From Sphingobium sp. EP60837 (lineage in GTDB: Bacteria > Pseudomonadota > Alphaproteobacteria > Sphingomonadales > Sphingomonadaceae): a stretch of DNA of 64,000 nt. The stretch is from NCBI RefSeq assembly GCF_001658005.1, contig NZ_CP015987.1:984001-1048000 (forward strand). Reading direction: 5' to 3'. A program made the position numbers and the translations under genes. Positions 8,787 through 16,241 of the stretch are shown piece by piece. The notes under the pieces were generated by a model. That model was not told the origin of the DNA, searched no databases, and saw only the letters and a list, made by a program, of their open reading frames with translations. Position 1 is the stretch's first letter. Each line of letters starts with the position of its first letter.

Positions 8787-9482
8787 ATGGACATGCCTCA
8801 ATCGCCTAAACCGCTCGACCGGATACAGGAAAACTGGCTCGCTGCGAAGGAACGACGGCTGCTGAACTGGCTCTGCGCCCGCATGCCTGCCTGGGTCACG
8901 CCGGACAAGCTGACGATCCTGGGCATGATCGGCGCGTTCATGATCTTCATCGGCTATGTGGGCAGCAATCTTGCCTATCCCTGGCTGATCCTCGCCATCG
9001 CCGGCTATGTCGTCCAATGGTTCGGCGACTCCATGGACGGCAGCCTGGCGCGGCACCGGCGGATCGAGCGTCCCTCGTACGGCTATTTCATCGACCATAG
9101 CTGTGACGGGCTCGCTACGCTGCTGATCCTGGCGGGCATCGGCCTTAGCCCCTTCGTCACCATGGACGTCGCCTTGATCGCGCTGGCGGGCTATCTGCTG
9201 CTGTCGATCCACGCCTTTCTGTCCGCCCGCGTGCTGGGCGAATTCAAGCTCTCCTATTTGTCGGCGGGGCCGACCGAACTCAGGATCATGCTGATCGCGC
9301 TGACCGTCATGATGATGGTGCTGGGGGCAGGGCCGGGGCTGTTCGGGCGCTGGTCGGGCTTCGACATTTTTGTCGGCACGGTCGGCTCCATCCTGATCCT
9401 GCTTTTCGTCGGCCAGACGCTCGTCACTGGGCGAAGGCTGGCCCAGATCGACGGCGAAGCCCTGGAGCGCAGATTCGGCTGA
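8787..9482 (+). CDS. CDP-alcohol phosphatidyltransferase family membrane protein
   Basis: The 231-residue, multi-helix membrane protein carries the full family signature: Asp81, Asp84-Gly85, Ala88-Arg89, Gly99, Asp103 and Asp107. This metal-binding motif transfers a phosphatidyl or other phospho-alcohol group from a CDP-linked donor. The sequence does not show which alcohol is used. The extra N-terminal cytosolic segment (about residues 1-35) is common in this family. It is transcribed divergently from the formylglycine-generating enzyme across a 283-bp gap in which I see nothing decisive. Confidence 0.85.
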   Translation: MDMPQSPKPLDRIQENWLAAKERRLLNWLCARMPAWVTPDKLTILGMIGAFMIFIGYVGSNLAYPWLILAIAGYVVQWFGDSMDGSLARHRRIERPSYGYFIDHSCDGLATLLILAGIGLSPFVTMDVALIALAGYLLLSIHAFLSARVLGEFKLSYLSAGPTELRIMLIALTVMMMVLGAGPGLFGRWSGFDIFVGTVGSILILLFVGQTLVTGRRLAQIDGEALERRFG

Positions 9483-9569
9483 ACCTCGCGCAGCTCATCC
9501 AGTTTCATTATCTAACGTTTAGTGATGCTCAAAAACGCGTTTTTTTTTCTCGCTTTTGCATTCATCAAT

Positions 9570-10823
9570 TCACTCCGCGCGCGCCGTCTGCTGCGGAGGA
9601 ACGACAAAAGCCCGCACTCCAAAAAAGTGATAGGCCGACGAAATAGCGGTATATTTACCCGTCTTCGGATCGCGATACCCATCGGCCAATCGGTCGATGG
9701 CCAGCCTTATGCCGGGACAAGTCAGGCGCGACAGATTGGCCCCATTTTGCGTCATCTGCTCGATCGAGGAATAATAGCTGTCCAAAGTATAATAGCCATA
9801 GAAGCCGCCCTCGATGCCCCCGTCCTTGGTCAGCGTCGCCCGAATACGAGCCCCTCGGATATGGCGAGGCGCATCGATAATCTGTTCCTTGTAATTCAGC
9901 ACCATGTCGAATGAATCGGTCGTCAGCACGCCATTCTCAATCCGCCCATGCGTCGTCGCCTTTAGGCGGGGATCCGGATCGGCAATAAAGGTCGCTCGCG
10001 CCAGCACGCCGCCTTTGCCATCCTTGTTAAGGGCGGTCGTCGCGGCAAAAACCGTCACCGTCACATCCGGATCATTGCTGGCGTCATCCACCCCTCGCAA
10101 CTCGATCAGCGTAGGCGCCAGCGAAGAGATCAATGTCTTGCGCGCAATATCAGGATTGCTGCCTTCCCGGAACGGCCAGGAACATCCCGCTACGCGCCAT
10201 AGCTGGTTGTCGATCCCCTTCTCACCATCGGGCCCCGTGAAATCTTCTTTGCTGACCTTTCCATCCAGGTTCATTCCCGCCGCGACGGGGCCGTCATAGG
10301 TCCGGAAATTCTTGGCCAGCACCGGAAAGTCATAAGGGTCAGAGCAGGCGCTATAGACCACATCCCGCTTGCTGAAGGCGGGGCGTCCCTTGCCTTTAGG
10401 GAAGCCGTTCAGTGCCCCGATGGCGAGCGCCTGTTCGGGCGTTATCGCCGCGGTCCGGTCAACGCCGGGCGGCAGTTTGACCTTCCCCGTCCGATCATCG
10501 CGCAATATCAGGCGGCGGAAACCGAAATGCTCGTTCATCAATTTCTCGAGCTCTTGGTTTTTCGCCGGGTCCGCATATTTTTGCTGCTGCGCGGCGGGAA
10601 GCAACTTGCGGAAACGTTCCAGCGCCCCTTCATCCTCGGCGCGGCAGATATCTCCCGTTCCACCATTGGCGAGGTAGATATTGCCCAGCACGAAAGCGCG
10701 GACACCCGGCTCGCCGCCAGTCGGCGCATCCGCCGCGGTCAACATGGTCGCTGCGCCAACCAGCGCTCCCGTCGCCAGCAGCCGGCGGCCTTTCCCCAAG
10801 AAAAGGGCTGAATGCGCAGTCAT
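9570..10823 (-). CDS. Secreted protein of unknown function
   Basis: The 417-residue product has a basic N terminus and a hydrophobic stretch (LLATGALVGAATMLTAADA) consistent with export. I do not recognise a catalytic domain. The middle contains NLDGKVSKEDF, which resembles part of an EF-hand-like calcium loop, followed by GIDNQLWRVAGC, a phrase I associate with a group of hypothetical proteins. Several Cys residues could form disulfides. GGAGG lies upstream of the ATG. It is divergent from the LysR gene across 203 bp, so LysR control is possible but unproven. Confidence 0.6.
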   Translation of the reverse strand: MTAHSALFLGKGRRLLATGALVGAATMLTAADAPTGGEPGVRAFVLGNIYLANGGTGDICRAEDEGALERFRKLLPAAQQQKYADPAKNQELEKLMNEHFGFRRLILRDDRTGKVKLPPGVDRTAAITPEQALAIGALNGFPKGKGRPAFSKRDVVYSACSDPYDFPVLAKNFRTYDGPVAAGMNLDGKVSKEDFTGPDGEKGIDNQLWRVAGCSWPFREGSNPDIARKTLISSLAPTLIELRGVDDASNDPDVTVTVFAATTALNKDGKGGVLARATFIADPDPRLKATTHGRIENGVLTTDSFDMVLNYKEQIIDAPRHIRGARIRATLTKDGGIEGGFYGYYTLDSYYSSIEQMTQNGANLSRLTCPGIRLAIDRLADGYRDPKTGKYTAISSAYHFFGVRAFVVPPQQTARAE

Positions 10824-11026
10824 TATGCATCCTCCATCGGCCGATATACGGGCCTTCCATGTGCATCATGCCCGTCGCGCCTGAGTGCGACCACCTGAAA
10901 TTCAATCACGCATAACGGCAGTTTTTCACACGCAGCATTGGCGGCGGCTGGTTCGCTTGTTCTTTGCGCGGCCTGGGCGCGGTGCTACTCGTTCCAAAAT
11001 CGGGGAGCTACTGAAGTCAACATGCC

Positions 11027-11941
11027 ATGCAGATGATGACCGGCATCAGGATGTTCGTACTGGCGATGCAGCATGGTAGTCTGGCCGCGGCCGCTCGGCA
11101 GATGGGAACATCGACCGCCTCGATTTCGCGGCAAATTGCCGCGCTCGAAACGCAGTTGAAGGTGCGGCTGTTTAACCGGGGCAAGCGGACGCTCACACCT
11201 ACTGAGGCGGGAGAGATGCTGCTTCGTCGCGCGCGGCCGATGTTGGCGGAACTTGACGAGATGATCGACAGCGTTTCGCTGCTGGAGGCAAAGCCCCGCG
11301 GCCGGCTCCGCGTCAACATTCGGGCGCTCACCGCCTCACGCCTGCTGGTCCCGGCACTGCCCCGTTTCCTGACCGCCAATCCCGAGGTGGAAATCGACCT
11401 GTTCGTGTCGAACGACGAGGACGCGGACCTGATCGCAGACAATATCGATGTGGACATACGCTATACCCGACCCGACAGTACCGATCTGGTCGCAAAGCTG
11501 CTTGCCCCAAGCCAACTGGTGCTGATCGCATCTGCGGATTATGTATCTTCAAGGCTGCTGCCGGAAAATGCCGAGGCGCTCGGCGCCTATGAGGTCATTC
11601 TCTACGAACCTGAAATGGGCGCGATGCCGTGGCAGTTCGTCGGGACTGGCGGCGAGGTCCAAAGCCATGAGCCGCAGGGAAGAATGCGCGTGAATGACGG
11701 CACCGTGTTGCGCAGCGCGATCCTGGCGGGCCTTGGTATCGGCATGATGCCCTTGCATGAGGTGGATGAGGAGCTTGCCGCTGGAACGCTGGTGCAATTG
11801 CTTCCCCATCACCAGATCCTGCACCCCCGCATCGGCGCTGAGGGGATTTTCGCCGTCTATCAGAAATCGGCATATCAGCCTGGGAAGTTGCGCAGCTTCC
11901 TGTCCTTCCTGCCCGAAGTCTTCGCAAAGGGGGCCACCTAG
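11027..11941 (+). CDS. LysR-family transcriptional regulator
   Basis: The 304-residue protein has the N-terminal winged helix-turn-helix of LysR regulators (HGSLAAAARQMGTSTASIS, then QIAALETQLKVRLFNR) followed by a substrate-binding domain (about 95-300). It sits between a divergent secreted-protein gene and a downstream alcohol dehydrogenase on the same strand, so either could be its target. It resembles the LysR subgroup that acts as single-gene repressors or activators of dehydrogenases. The effector is unknown. Confidence 0.88.
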   Translation: MQMMTGIRMFVLAMQHGSLAAAARQMGTSTASISRQIAALETQLKVRLFNRGKRTLTPTEAGEMLLRRARPMLAELDEMIDSVSLLEAKPRGRLRVNIRALTASRLLVPALPRFLTANPEVEIDLFVSNDEDADLIADNIDVDIRYTRPDSTDLVAKLLAPSQLVLIASADYVSSRLLPENAEALGAYEVILYEPEMGAMPWQFVGTGGEVQSHEPQGRMRVNDGTVLRSAILAGLGIGMMPLHEVDEELAAGTLVQLLPHHQILHPRIGAEGIFAVYQKSAYQPGKLRSFLSFLPEVFAKGAT

Positions 11942-12113
11942 ATGGCATCGGCCCCTCAACTGGACGTTACGCGAGCTGCAACGCTCCCTTACAAAGAACA
12001 TAGCTTATACAATCCTGACACCTGTAGCAGAATAGCGCGATCGACAACATCATCCGCGCGACCGCGGTAGGGAAGCGTCACGACCAACTTTATCCAATGA
12101 GGAGCTTGAACAG

Positions 12114-13133
12114 ATGCGCGCCGCCATATTCAAGGGAGTCGGAAAGCCGCTTTCCATCGAAAACGTGCCCGATCCGACGCCCGACGCCGATCAGGTGATC
12201 CTGGCGGTCGAGAATGCGGGCATTTGCGGCTCCGACCTTCATGTAACCGAACATGCCCACACCCCATCGGGGCTAATCCTGGGTCATGAATTTGCAGGCA
12301 TGATCGCCGCAGTCGGCTCCAATGTCGCCGGATGGAAGGCGGGCGATCGCGTAACGGCTCTTCCACTCAACGCCTGCAACAGCTGCGATGCCTGTGACAG
12401 CGGCCTGCCTGCGCTGTGCAGCGCCAACCTTTTCACCGGCTGCTACCTGAACGCGCCGGGGGCCTATGCGCAATATGTGGCTGCGCGCGGTAACATGCTT
12501 CAACGCCTCCCAGACGGTGTGAACTTCGAAGAAGGCGCGCTGGTCGAGCCTCTTGCCGTGGGACATCATATCGTCAGCATGGCGGACATGCCCAAGGGCG
12601 CGTCCGTGCTGATTCTGGGCGGAGGGCCCATAGGCGCAGCGGTGGCGCTGTTCGCACGCCATGCAGGTGCGCGTCATGTGGTGGTCAGCGAAATGTCCAA
12701 AAATCGGCGCACTCGCGCGGCCGAGTTGGGCGCAACCGCGACGATCGATCCCAATGCCGAGGACGTGCTTGAGGCCTATCGCAAGGCCACGGGTGAAGCG
12801 CGGCCGCGCTTCGTCTTCGAATGTGTGGGCATACCGGGCATGCTGCGTCAGGCAGTAGAACTGGTCGGCGTGCGCGGCTGCGTCGTGGTGGCTGGCGTGG
12901 TCATACAGGAAGATGTGATCGCGCCGATCGTGGCGCTTGGCAAGGAAGTCACGATCCGGTTCAGCCAAGCCTATACCGAGCAGGACTTTGCCGCGGTGAT
13001 CGACGCAATCGCCCGGCGCGACATCAACCCAAGCCCGATGCATAGCGCCACGGTGACGCTAGACGAGCTGCCCGACGCGTTCGAGGCGCTGCGCAAGCCC
13101 ACAACGCAGTGTAAGATACTCATCAAGCCGTGA
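12114..13133 (+). CDS. Zinc-dependent medium-chain alcohol dehydrogenase
   Basis: The 339-residue protein has catalytic-zinc ligands Cys38 and His58-Glu59 (LGHEFAG), and structural-zinc cysteines at 88, 91, 94 and 102. The nucleotide-binding motif is LGGGPIGAAVALFARHAGA. An acidic residue after the second beta strand (VVVSE) suggests NAD rather than NADP. It resembles the threonine/sorbitol/butanediol dehydrogenase branch. The substrate cannot be assigned. GAGGAG precedes the ATG. The LysR gene upstream may control it. Confidence 0.88.
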   Translation: MRAAIFKGVGKPLSIENVPDPTPDADQVILAVENAGICGSDLHVTEHAHTPSGLILGHEFAGMIAAVGSNVAGWKAGDRVTALPLNACNSCDACDSGLPALCSANLFTGCYLNAPGAYAQYVAARGNMLQRLPDGVNFEEGALVEPLAVGHHIVSMADMPKGASVLILGGGPIGAAVALFARHAGARHVVVSEMSKNRRTRAAELGATATIDPNAEDVLEAYRKATGEARPRFVFECVGIPGMLRQAVELVGVRGCVVVAGVVIQEDVIAPIVALGKEVTIRFSQAYTEQDFAAVIDAIARRDINPSPMHSATVTLDELPDAFEALRKPTTQCKILIKP

Positions 13134-13193
13134 TCCGGCGTTCATGAGCACGGCGGGATTATTGCTCACCTCATCGCATTGAAGATTCGCGCC

Positions 13194-13218
13194 GGAACGA
13201 TGCAATGGCTGCATCGTT
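13194..13218 (+). promoter_or_regulatory. EcfG (general stress response) promoter
   Basis: GGAAC, then exactly 16 bases, then CGTT matches the EcfG sigma-factor consensus of Alphaproteobacteria. It lies about 38 bases upstream of the start codon of a general-stress-like protein gene. The same bases form a 10-bp inverted repeat (13195-13219), which follows partly from the motif. The Shine-Dalgarno sequence AGGAGAG is further downstream. Confidence 0.7.
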
Positions 13219-13255
13219 CGACCGGCCCAGGCCTTCATGCCTGTAGGAGAGTAGA

Positions 13256-13789
13256 ATGACACAGATCGCATCCGCTATTTTCGATAGTCATGCCGAGGCC
13301 GAACGTGCCGTATCCGAACTGCGGGCTGCCGGTATTGGCGACGGTTCCCTCTCCATCATCGCCCAGCACGACGGGAAAACAACAACGCGCACGGGCGATG
13401 GCGAAATCACTGATGATGATCATCGCAATCTGCTGAGGGGAATTTTGGGAGGCGGCGCACTCGGCGCAGGTCTCGGCATCGCCGCGTTGGCCATTCCTGG
13501 GGTGGGGCCACTGGCGGCCGTAGGCGCCATCGCCGCGTCAGCGGTGCCGGAAGCCGCGGCAATCGGCGCAGCAATCGGCGCTGCCGGCGGGACGCTCAAT
13601 GAAACGCTCAAGAAGCACGGCGTCGATGACGAGGATGCTGCCTATTATGATGAGCGCATCAGGAGCGGGAACGTGTTTGTGTCAGTCGATTCCAGCGATT
13701 CCACGGTAAATGCCGCCGAAGCGCGTGAAATCCTCTACCGAAACGGCGGTCACAGTTCATCACGTGCGAAGACGGCGGCGCAAATCTGA
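13256..13789 (+). CDS. General-stress-protein-like (YflT-type) protein with glycine-zipper core
   Basis: The 177-residue protein begins with MTQIASAIFDSHAEAERAV, a ferredoxin-like alpha/beta start typical of YflT/GSP17M-like stress proteins. A Gly/Ala-rich hydrophobic hairpin follows (about 62-115, with GxxxG-type spacing) and may insert in a membrane. The C-terminal part repeats the alpha/beta pattern (NVFVSVDSSDSTVNAAEA). A strong EcfG promoter upstream supports a role in general stress. Biochemical function is unknown. It shares its overall pattern with the 96-residue protein at 19425-19715. Confidence 0.75.
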   Translation: MTQIASAIFDSHAEAERAVSELRAAGIGDGSLSIIAQHDGKTTTRTGDGEITDDDHRNLLRGILGGGALGAGLGIAALAIPGVGPLAAVGAIAASAVPEAAAIGAAIGAAGGTLNETLKKHGVDDEDAAYYDERIRSGNVFVSVDSSDSTVNAAEAREILYRNGGHSSSRAKTAAQI

Positions 13790-13875
13790 CGCTGACTGGA
13801 ACATCGGCTCGGCCCGATGGTTTATAGGCTGCCGGACGACTTTTTATTGCTCCCCGCAATCGTCCGGATCATCGA

Positions 13876-13900
13876 GGCCCGCCACCCTAAGGGGCGGGCC
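13876..13900 (+). terminator. Hairpin after the stress-protein gene
   Basis: GGCCCGCC and GGCGGGCC form a perfect 8-bp stem with a 9-base loop, 86 bases after the stop codon and just before the next small gene. Only a short T stretch follows, so termination would be weak; partial read-through is possible. Confidence 0.45.
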
Positions 13901-13922
13901 TTCATAAAATGAAGGTACGGAC

Positions 13923-14111
13923 ATGGATCAGCCATCTGTTGAGTTTTGCAAAGCCCAGGCGGCCACCCATCTCGCCCGTGCCAATAGCAGTGATTTGCCG
14001 AATGTCCGCGCGATATGCCTGACGGCCGCAAAGTCCTGGATGAGAGAGGCAGAAAGTGCGCGCAGGATCGTAGAGCGGCGTGCTCGCCGTGCATCTGCCG
14101 ACGTGGGATAG
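13923..14111 (+). CDS. Small hypothetical protein (62 aa)
   Basis: The 62-residue, helix-rich protein ends in a strongly basic region (ERRARRASADVG) and contains SWMREAE, a pattern I associate with small sphingomonad proteins of unknown role. It lies in a stress-related stretch, and GAAGGT lies upstream of the ATG. A possible EcfG-like promoter (GGAAC, 16 bases, GGTT, one mismatch) is at 13798-13822. No function can be given, and being a real gene is likely but not certain. Confidence 0.5.
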   Translation: MDQPSVEFCKAQAATHLARANSSDLPNVRAICLTAAKSWMREAESARRIVERRARRASADVG

Positions 14112-14234
14112 ACCGCCCGGCATTTGAACGCAGGCAGGAATGATTACGCTTAACGGATAAAAACGCTTGGCCGTTCGCTTGAGTTAGTGAGCGGGTGGGG
14201 TGGAGGCACCTATAGACATAACTATAAGAGCGAT

Positions 14235-14495
14235 ATGGCGCGTTATCACTTTCACCTCCATGATCGGTCGGGCATGCTGTCCGACGAAGAAGGAGTGGCG
14301 CTCGACAGTCCGGCAGAGGCGCTTCGTCTCGCCCTAACAAATGCGCGCGGGTTGATTAGCGACGATGTTGCCAGCGGCGTGCTCGACCTCAGTGGAGCAA
14401 TCCAGGTCACCGATGAACAGGGTCGGACCCTGTTGATTTTGCCATTTGAAGAGGCTGTAACCCAGATAAAGGCGAAGCCGGTCCTCCGCGAATAG
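14235..14495 (+). CDS. DUF6894-like small protein
   Basis: The 86-residue protein starts MARYHFHLHDRSGMLSDEEG, the recognisable start of the DUF6894 family, common in sphingomonads and rhizobia. The rest fits: acidic DEEGVAL, a helical segment with ALTNARGLISDDV, and a closing strand LDLSGAIQVTDEQGRTLL. The frame extends upstream to 14187, but the family begins at this ATG. Function is unknown. It sits between another small protein and a GST gene. Confidence 0.7.
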   Translation: MARYHFHLHDRSGMLSDEEGVALDSPAEALRLALTNARGLISDDVASGVLDLSGAIQVTDEQGRTLLILPFEEAVTQIKAKPVLRE

Positions 14496-14521
14496 CCTAC
14501 AAGCCGTTTAAAGGATTGCCG

Positions 14522-15151
14522 ATGATCACGCTTCACCATTTGGTCTATTCCCGATCGACCCGAGTCCTGTGGGCACTTGAAGAACTCGGTATCCCCTATG
14601 AACTGGTCGTCTATCAGCGCACGCCTTCCTTCCGGGCGCCACCGGAACTGGCGACCGTGCATCCGCTGGGCAAAGCCCCGGTTATAGTTGATGACGGGCT
14701 CGTCGTCGCGGAATCGGGCGCTATCCTCACCTATTTGAACGATCAGCATGGCGGCGGCCGTCTCGCGCCGCCGATCGGCAGCAAGGCTCGGGTCATTCAC
14801 GACGAATGGCTGCATTATGTCGAAGGGTCTGCAGCAATGCCGGTCATGCTCACCTTAATCGGCGGCATGGTGGGCGGCTTACAGGAGAATTTGACTGATT
14901 TCGTACAGCCCGAACTGGTGAAGACCATGGCGTACATCGCCGATGGCGTGGGTGAGGGACCCTGGCTGATGGGTGAAGACTTCACCATCGCTGACATTCA
15001 ACTCGCCTATCTGGTCGAACTGGCCGCCGGGGCGGGATTAGCTGCCGATCATCCGGGTCTGAAAACCTATCTTTCCCGCCTGCAGGCCCGGCCGGCCTAT
15101 GAAAAGGCTATATCTTCGGGCGGCCGGGTGGTTCCGTCACGACCGGGCTAA
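14522..15151 (+). CDS. Glutathione S-transferase family protein
   Basis: The 209-residue protein has a thioredoxin-like N-terminal domain (MITLHHLVYSRSTRVLWALE), with SRS in the usual catalytic Ser/Cys area, the cis-Pro motif (GKAPVIVDDG) and ESGAI for glutathione binding. An all-helical C-terminal domain follows, including FTIADIQLAY. It resembles the bacterial GST group used in detoxification. AAAGGA is six bases before the ATG at 14522, which favours that start over the TTG two codons earlier. Substrate unknown. Confidence 0.85.
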   Translation: MITLHHLVYSRSTRVLWALEELGIPYELVVYQRTPSFRAPPELATVHPLGKAPVIVDDGLVVAESGAILTYLNDQHGGGRLAPPIGSKARVIHDEWLHYVEGSAAMPVMLTLIGGMVGGLQENLTDFVQPELVKTMAYIADGVGEGPWLMGEDFTIADIQLAYLVELAAGAGLAADHPGLKTYLSRLQARPAYEKAISSGGRVVPSRPG

Positions 15152-15214
15152 GGCGGGCGAAGGCTTGTCCCCGCTTGGTCTCACTTTGCTACCCTCAAGG
15201 TTCATGAGGCCAGG

Positions 15215-15811
15215 TTGACCATATTCGATGCGGGACCGGCGCTCGAGGAGTCCTTCTTCCAACATAAGGCGCCCACCATTGCGCGCGGGCTGATAGGCGC
15301 CACGCTGCTCATTAACGGAGTGGGCGGCCGTATCGTCGAAACGGAAGCTTATGACATAAGCGATCCTGCATCTCACAGTTTTGGCGGGCAGAAGCGCCGC
15401 AACGCCGTTATGTTCGGCCCGCCTGGCCACGCCTATATCTACCGGATCTACGGCCTACACTGGTGCCTGAACGCGGTGGCAGGGGAAGCTGGAAGTGCGG
15501 TCCTCATCCGCGCGTTGGAACCGTTAGAGGGTATCGGGCAGATGGTCGTTCGCAGGGGCATCAGCGATCCGCGCCTGCTATGTTCAGGACCCGGCCGATT
15601 ATGTCAGGCTTTGGGGATCGATGGATCGCTTAACGGAGCGCCGCTCGGCGATGCTCCGTTCCAGCTATTCGCACCTGGCGGGGAGTCGCCGATCACTGAA
15701 GGCCGACGGATCGGCATCCGCGTTGGAGTGGACACGCCTTGGCGCTTCGGCCTCAGCAACTCGCCATTCCTTAGCCGCCCCTTTGCCGGGGAAGGGTTTG
15801 CGGCCGGCTAG
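15215..15811 (+). CDS. DNA-3-methyladenine glycosylase (Aag/MPG family)
   Basis: The 198-residue protein matches the alkyladenine glycosylase family that excises alkylated purines in base-excision repair. Recognisable blocks are ARGLIGATLL, the catalytic-region IVETEAYDISDPASHS, RNAVMFGPPGHAYIYRIYG, CLNAVAG and LCSGPGRLCQALGI, with IGIRVG near the end. The start is a TTG; I see no upstream ATG in frame. It lies three genes after a general-stress protein and two before an Mfd-like helicase, suggesting a genome-maintenance neighbourhood. Confidence 0.88.
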   Translation: MTIFDAGPALEESFFQHKAPTIARGLIGATLLINGVGGRIVETEAYDISDPASHSFGGQKRRNAVMFGPPGHAYIYRIYGLHWCLNAVAGEAGSAVLIRALEPLEGIGQMVVRRGISDPRLLCSGPGRLCQALGIDGSLNGAPLGDAPFQLFAPGGESPITEGRRIGIRVGVDTPWRFGLSNSPFLSRPFAGEGFAAG

Positions 15812-15812
15812 A

Positions 15813-16220
15813 TTAGCGGTCAGCCGCCATCTTTGCCATCATTGTCCGTTGAGCAGGGGAAGGGAACTGCATTGCCAGAATGAGGCTCTCGGCGATCCTC
15901 TCAGCCTTCGTCTGCAGGCCGGCGGCGACCTCCGCCGGAAGCATGAGGCTTGTCGTCTCGCGCCAAAGCTCAAGCCAGCGGTCGAACTTGGCTCGGTTAA
16001 TCTGCGCCGCATGCGGGAGGTGCCGCGCCACCGGGTTCCCCTTGTATCTGCCGGTTCCCAGCATCACCGATGACCAGAAGTCGGCGATACGCTCCAGATG
16101 CTCATCCCAGTCGTACACGGCACTGTTGAAAATCGGTCCAAGCTGATCGTCTTGCCGTACACGGGCATAAAAGGCCCGCAACACTTCGGGCAGGGCTAAT
16201 TCAAGGTCCTGATAAGACAT
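15813..16220 (-). CDS. Group III truncated haemoglobin
   Basis: The 135-residue protein aligns with group III truncated globins such as Campylobacter Ctb. It has a B10 Tyr (Tyr18 in FYARVRQDD), LGPIFN, a Trp in DFWSSVMLG (G8-like region), YKGNP, and proximal His67 in ARHLPH, then RWLELW. These proteins bind oxygen or NO and are proposed to handle nitrosative or oxidative stress. The gene follows the Mfd-like helicase on the same strand after 21 bases and is probably co-transcribed. It ends one base after the convergent glycosylase gene. Confidence 0.85.
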   Translation of the reverse strand: MSYQDLELALPEVLRAFYARVRQDDQLGPIFNSAVYDWDEHLERIADFWSSVMLGTGRYKGNPVARHLPHAAQINRAKFDRWLELWRETTSLMLPAEVAAGLQTKAERIAESLILAMQFPSPAQRTMMAKMAADR

Positions 16221-16241
16221 TTGGCGCCTCTTAGCCTCTGT

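Noticed and set aside
9531..9548. AAAAACGCGTTTTT palindrome with a long T-run as an intrinsic terminator
   Set aside because: The stem is almost all A-T with only CGCG in the middle, too weak for a confident call, although it lies between two convergent genes.
13195..13219. 10-bp inverted repeat as a terminator of the alcohol dehydrogenase gene
   Set aside because: It has no T-run and coincides with GGAAC-N16-CGTT, better explained as an EcfG promoter.
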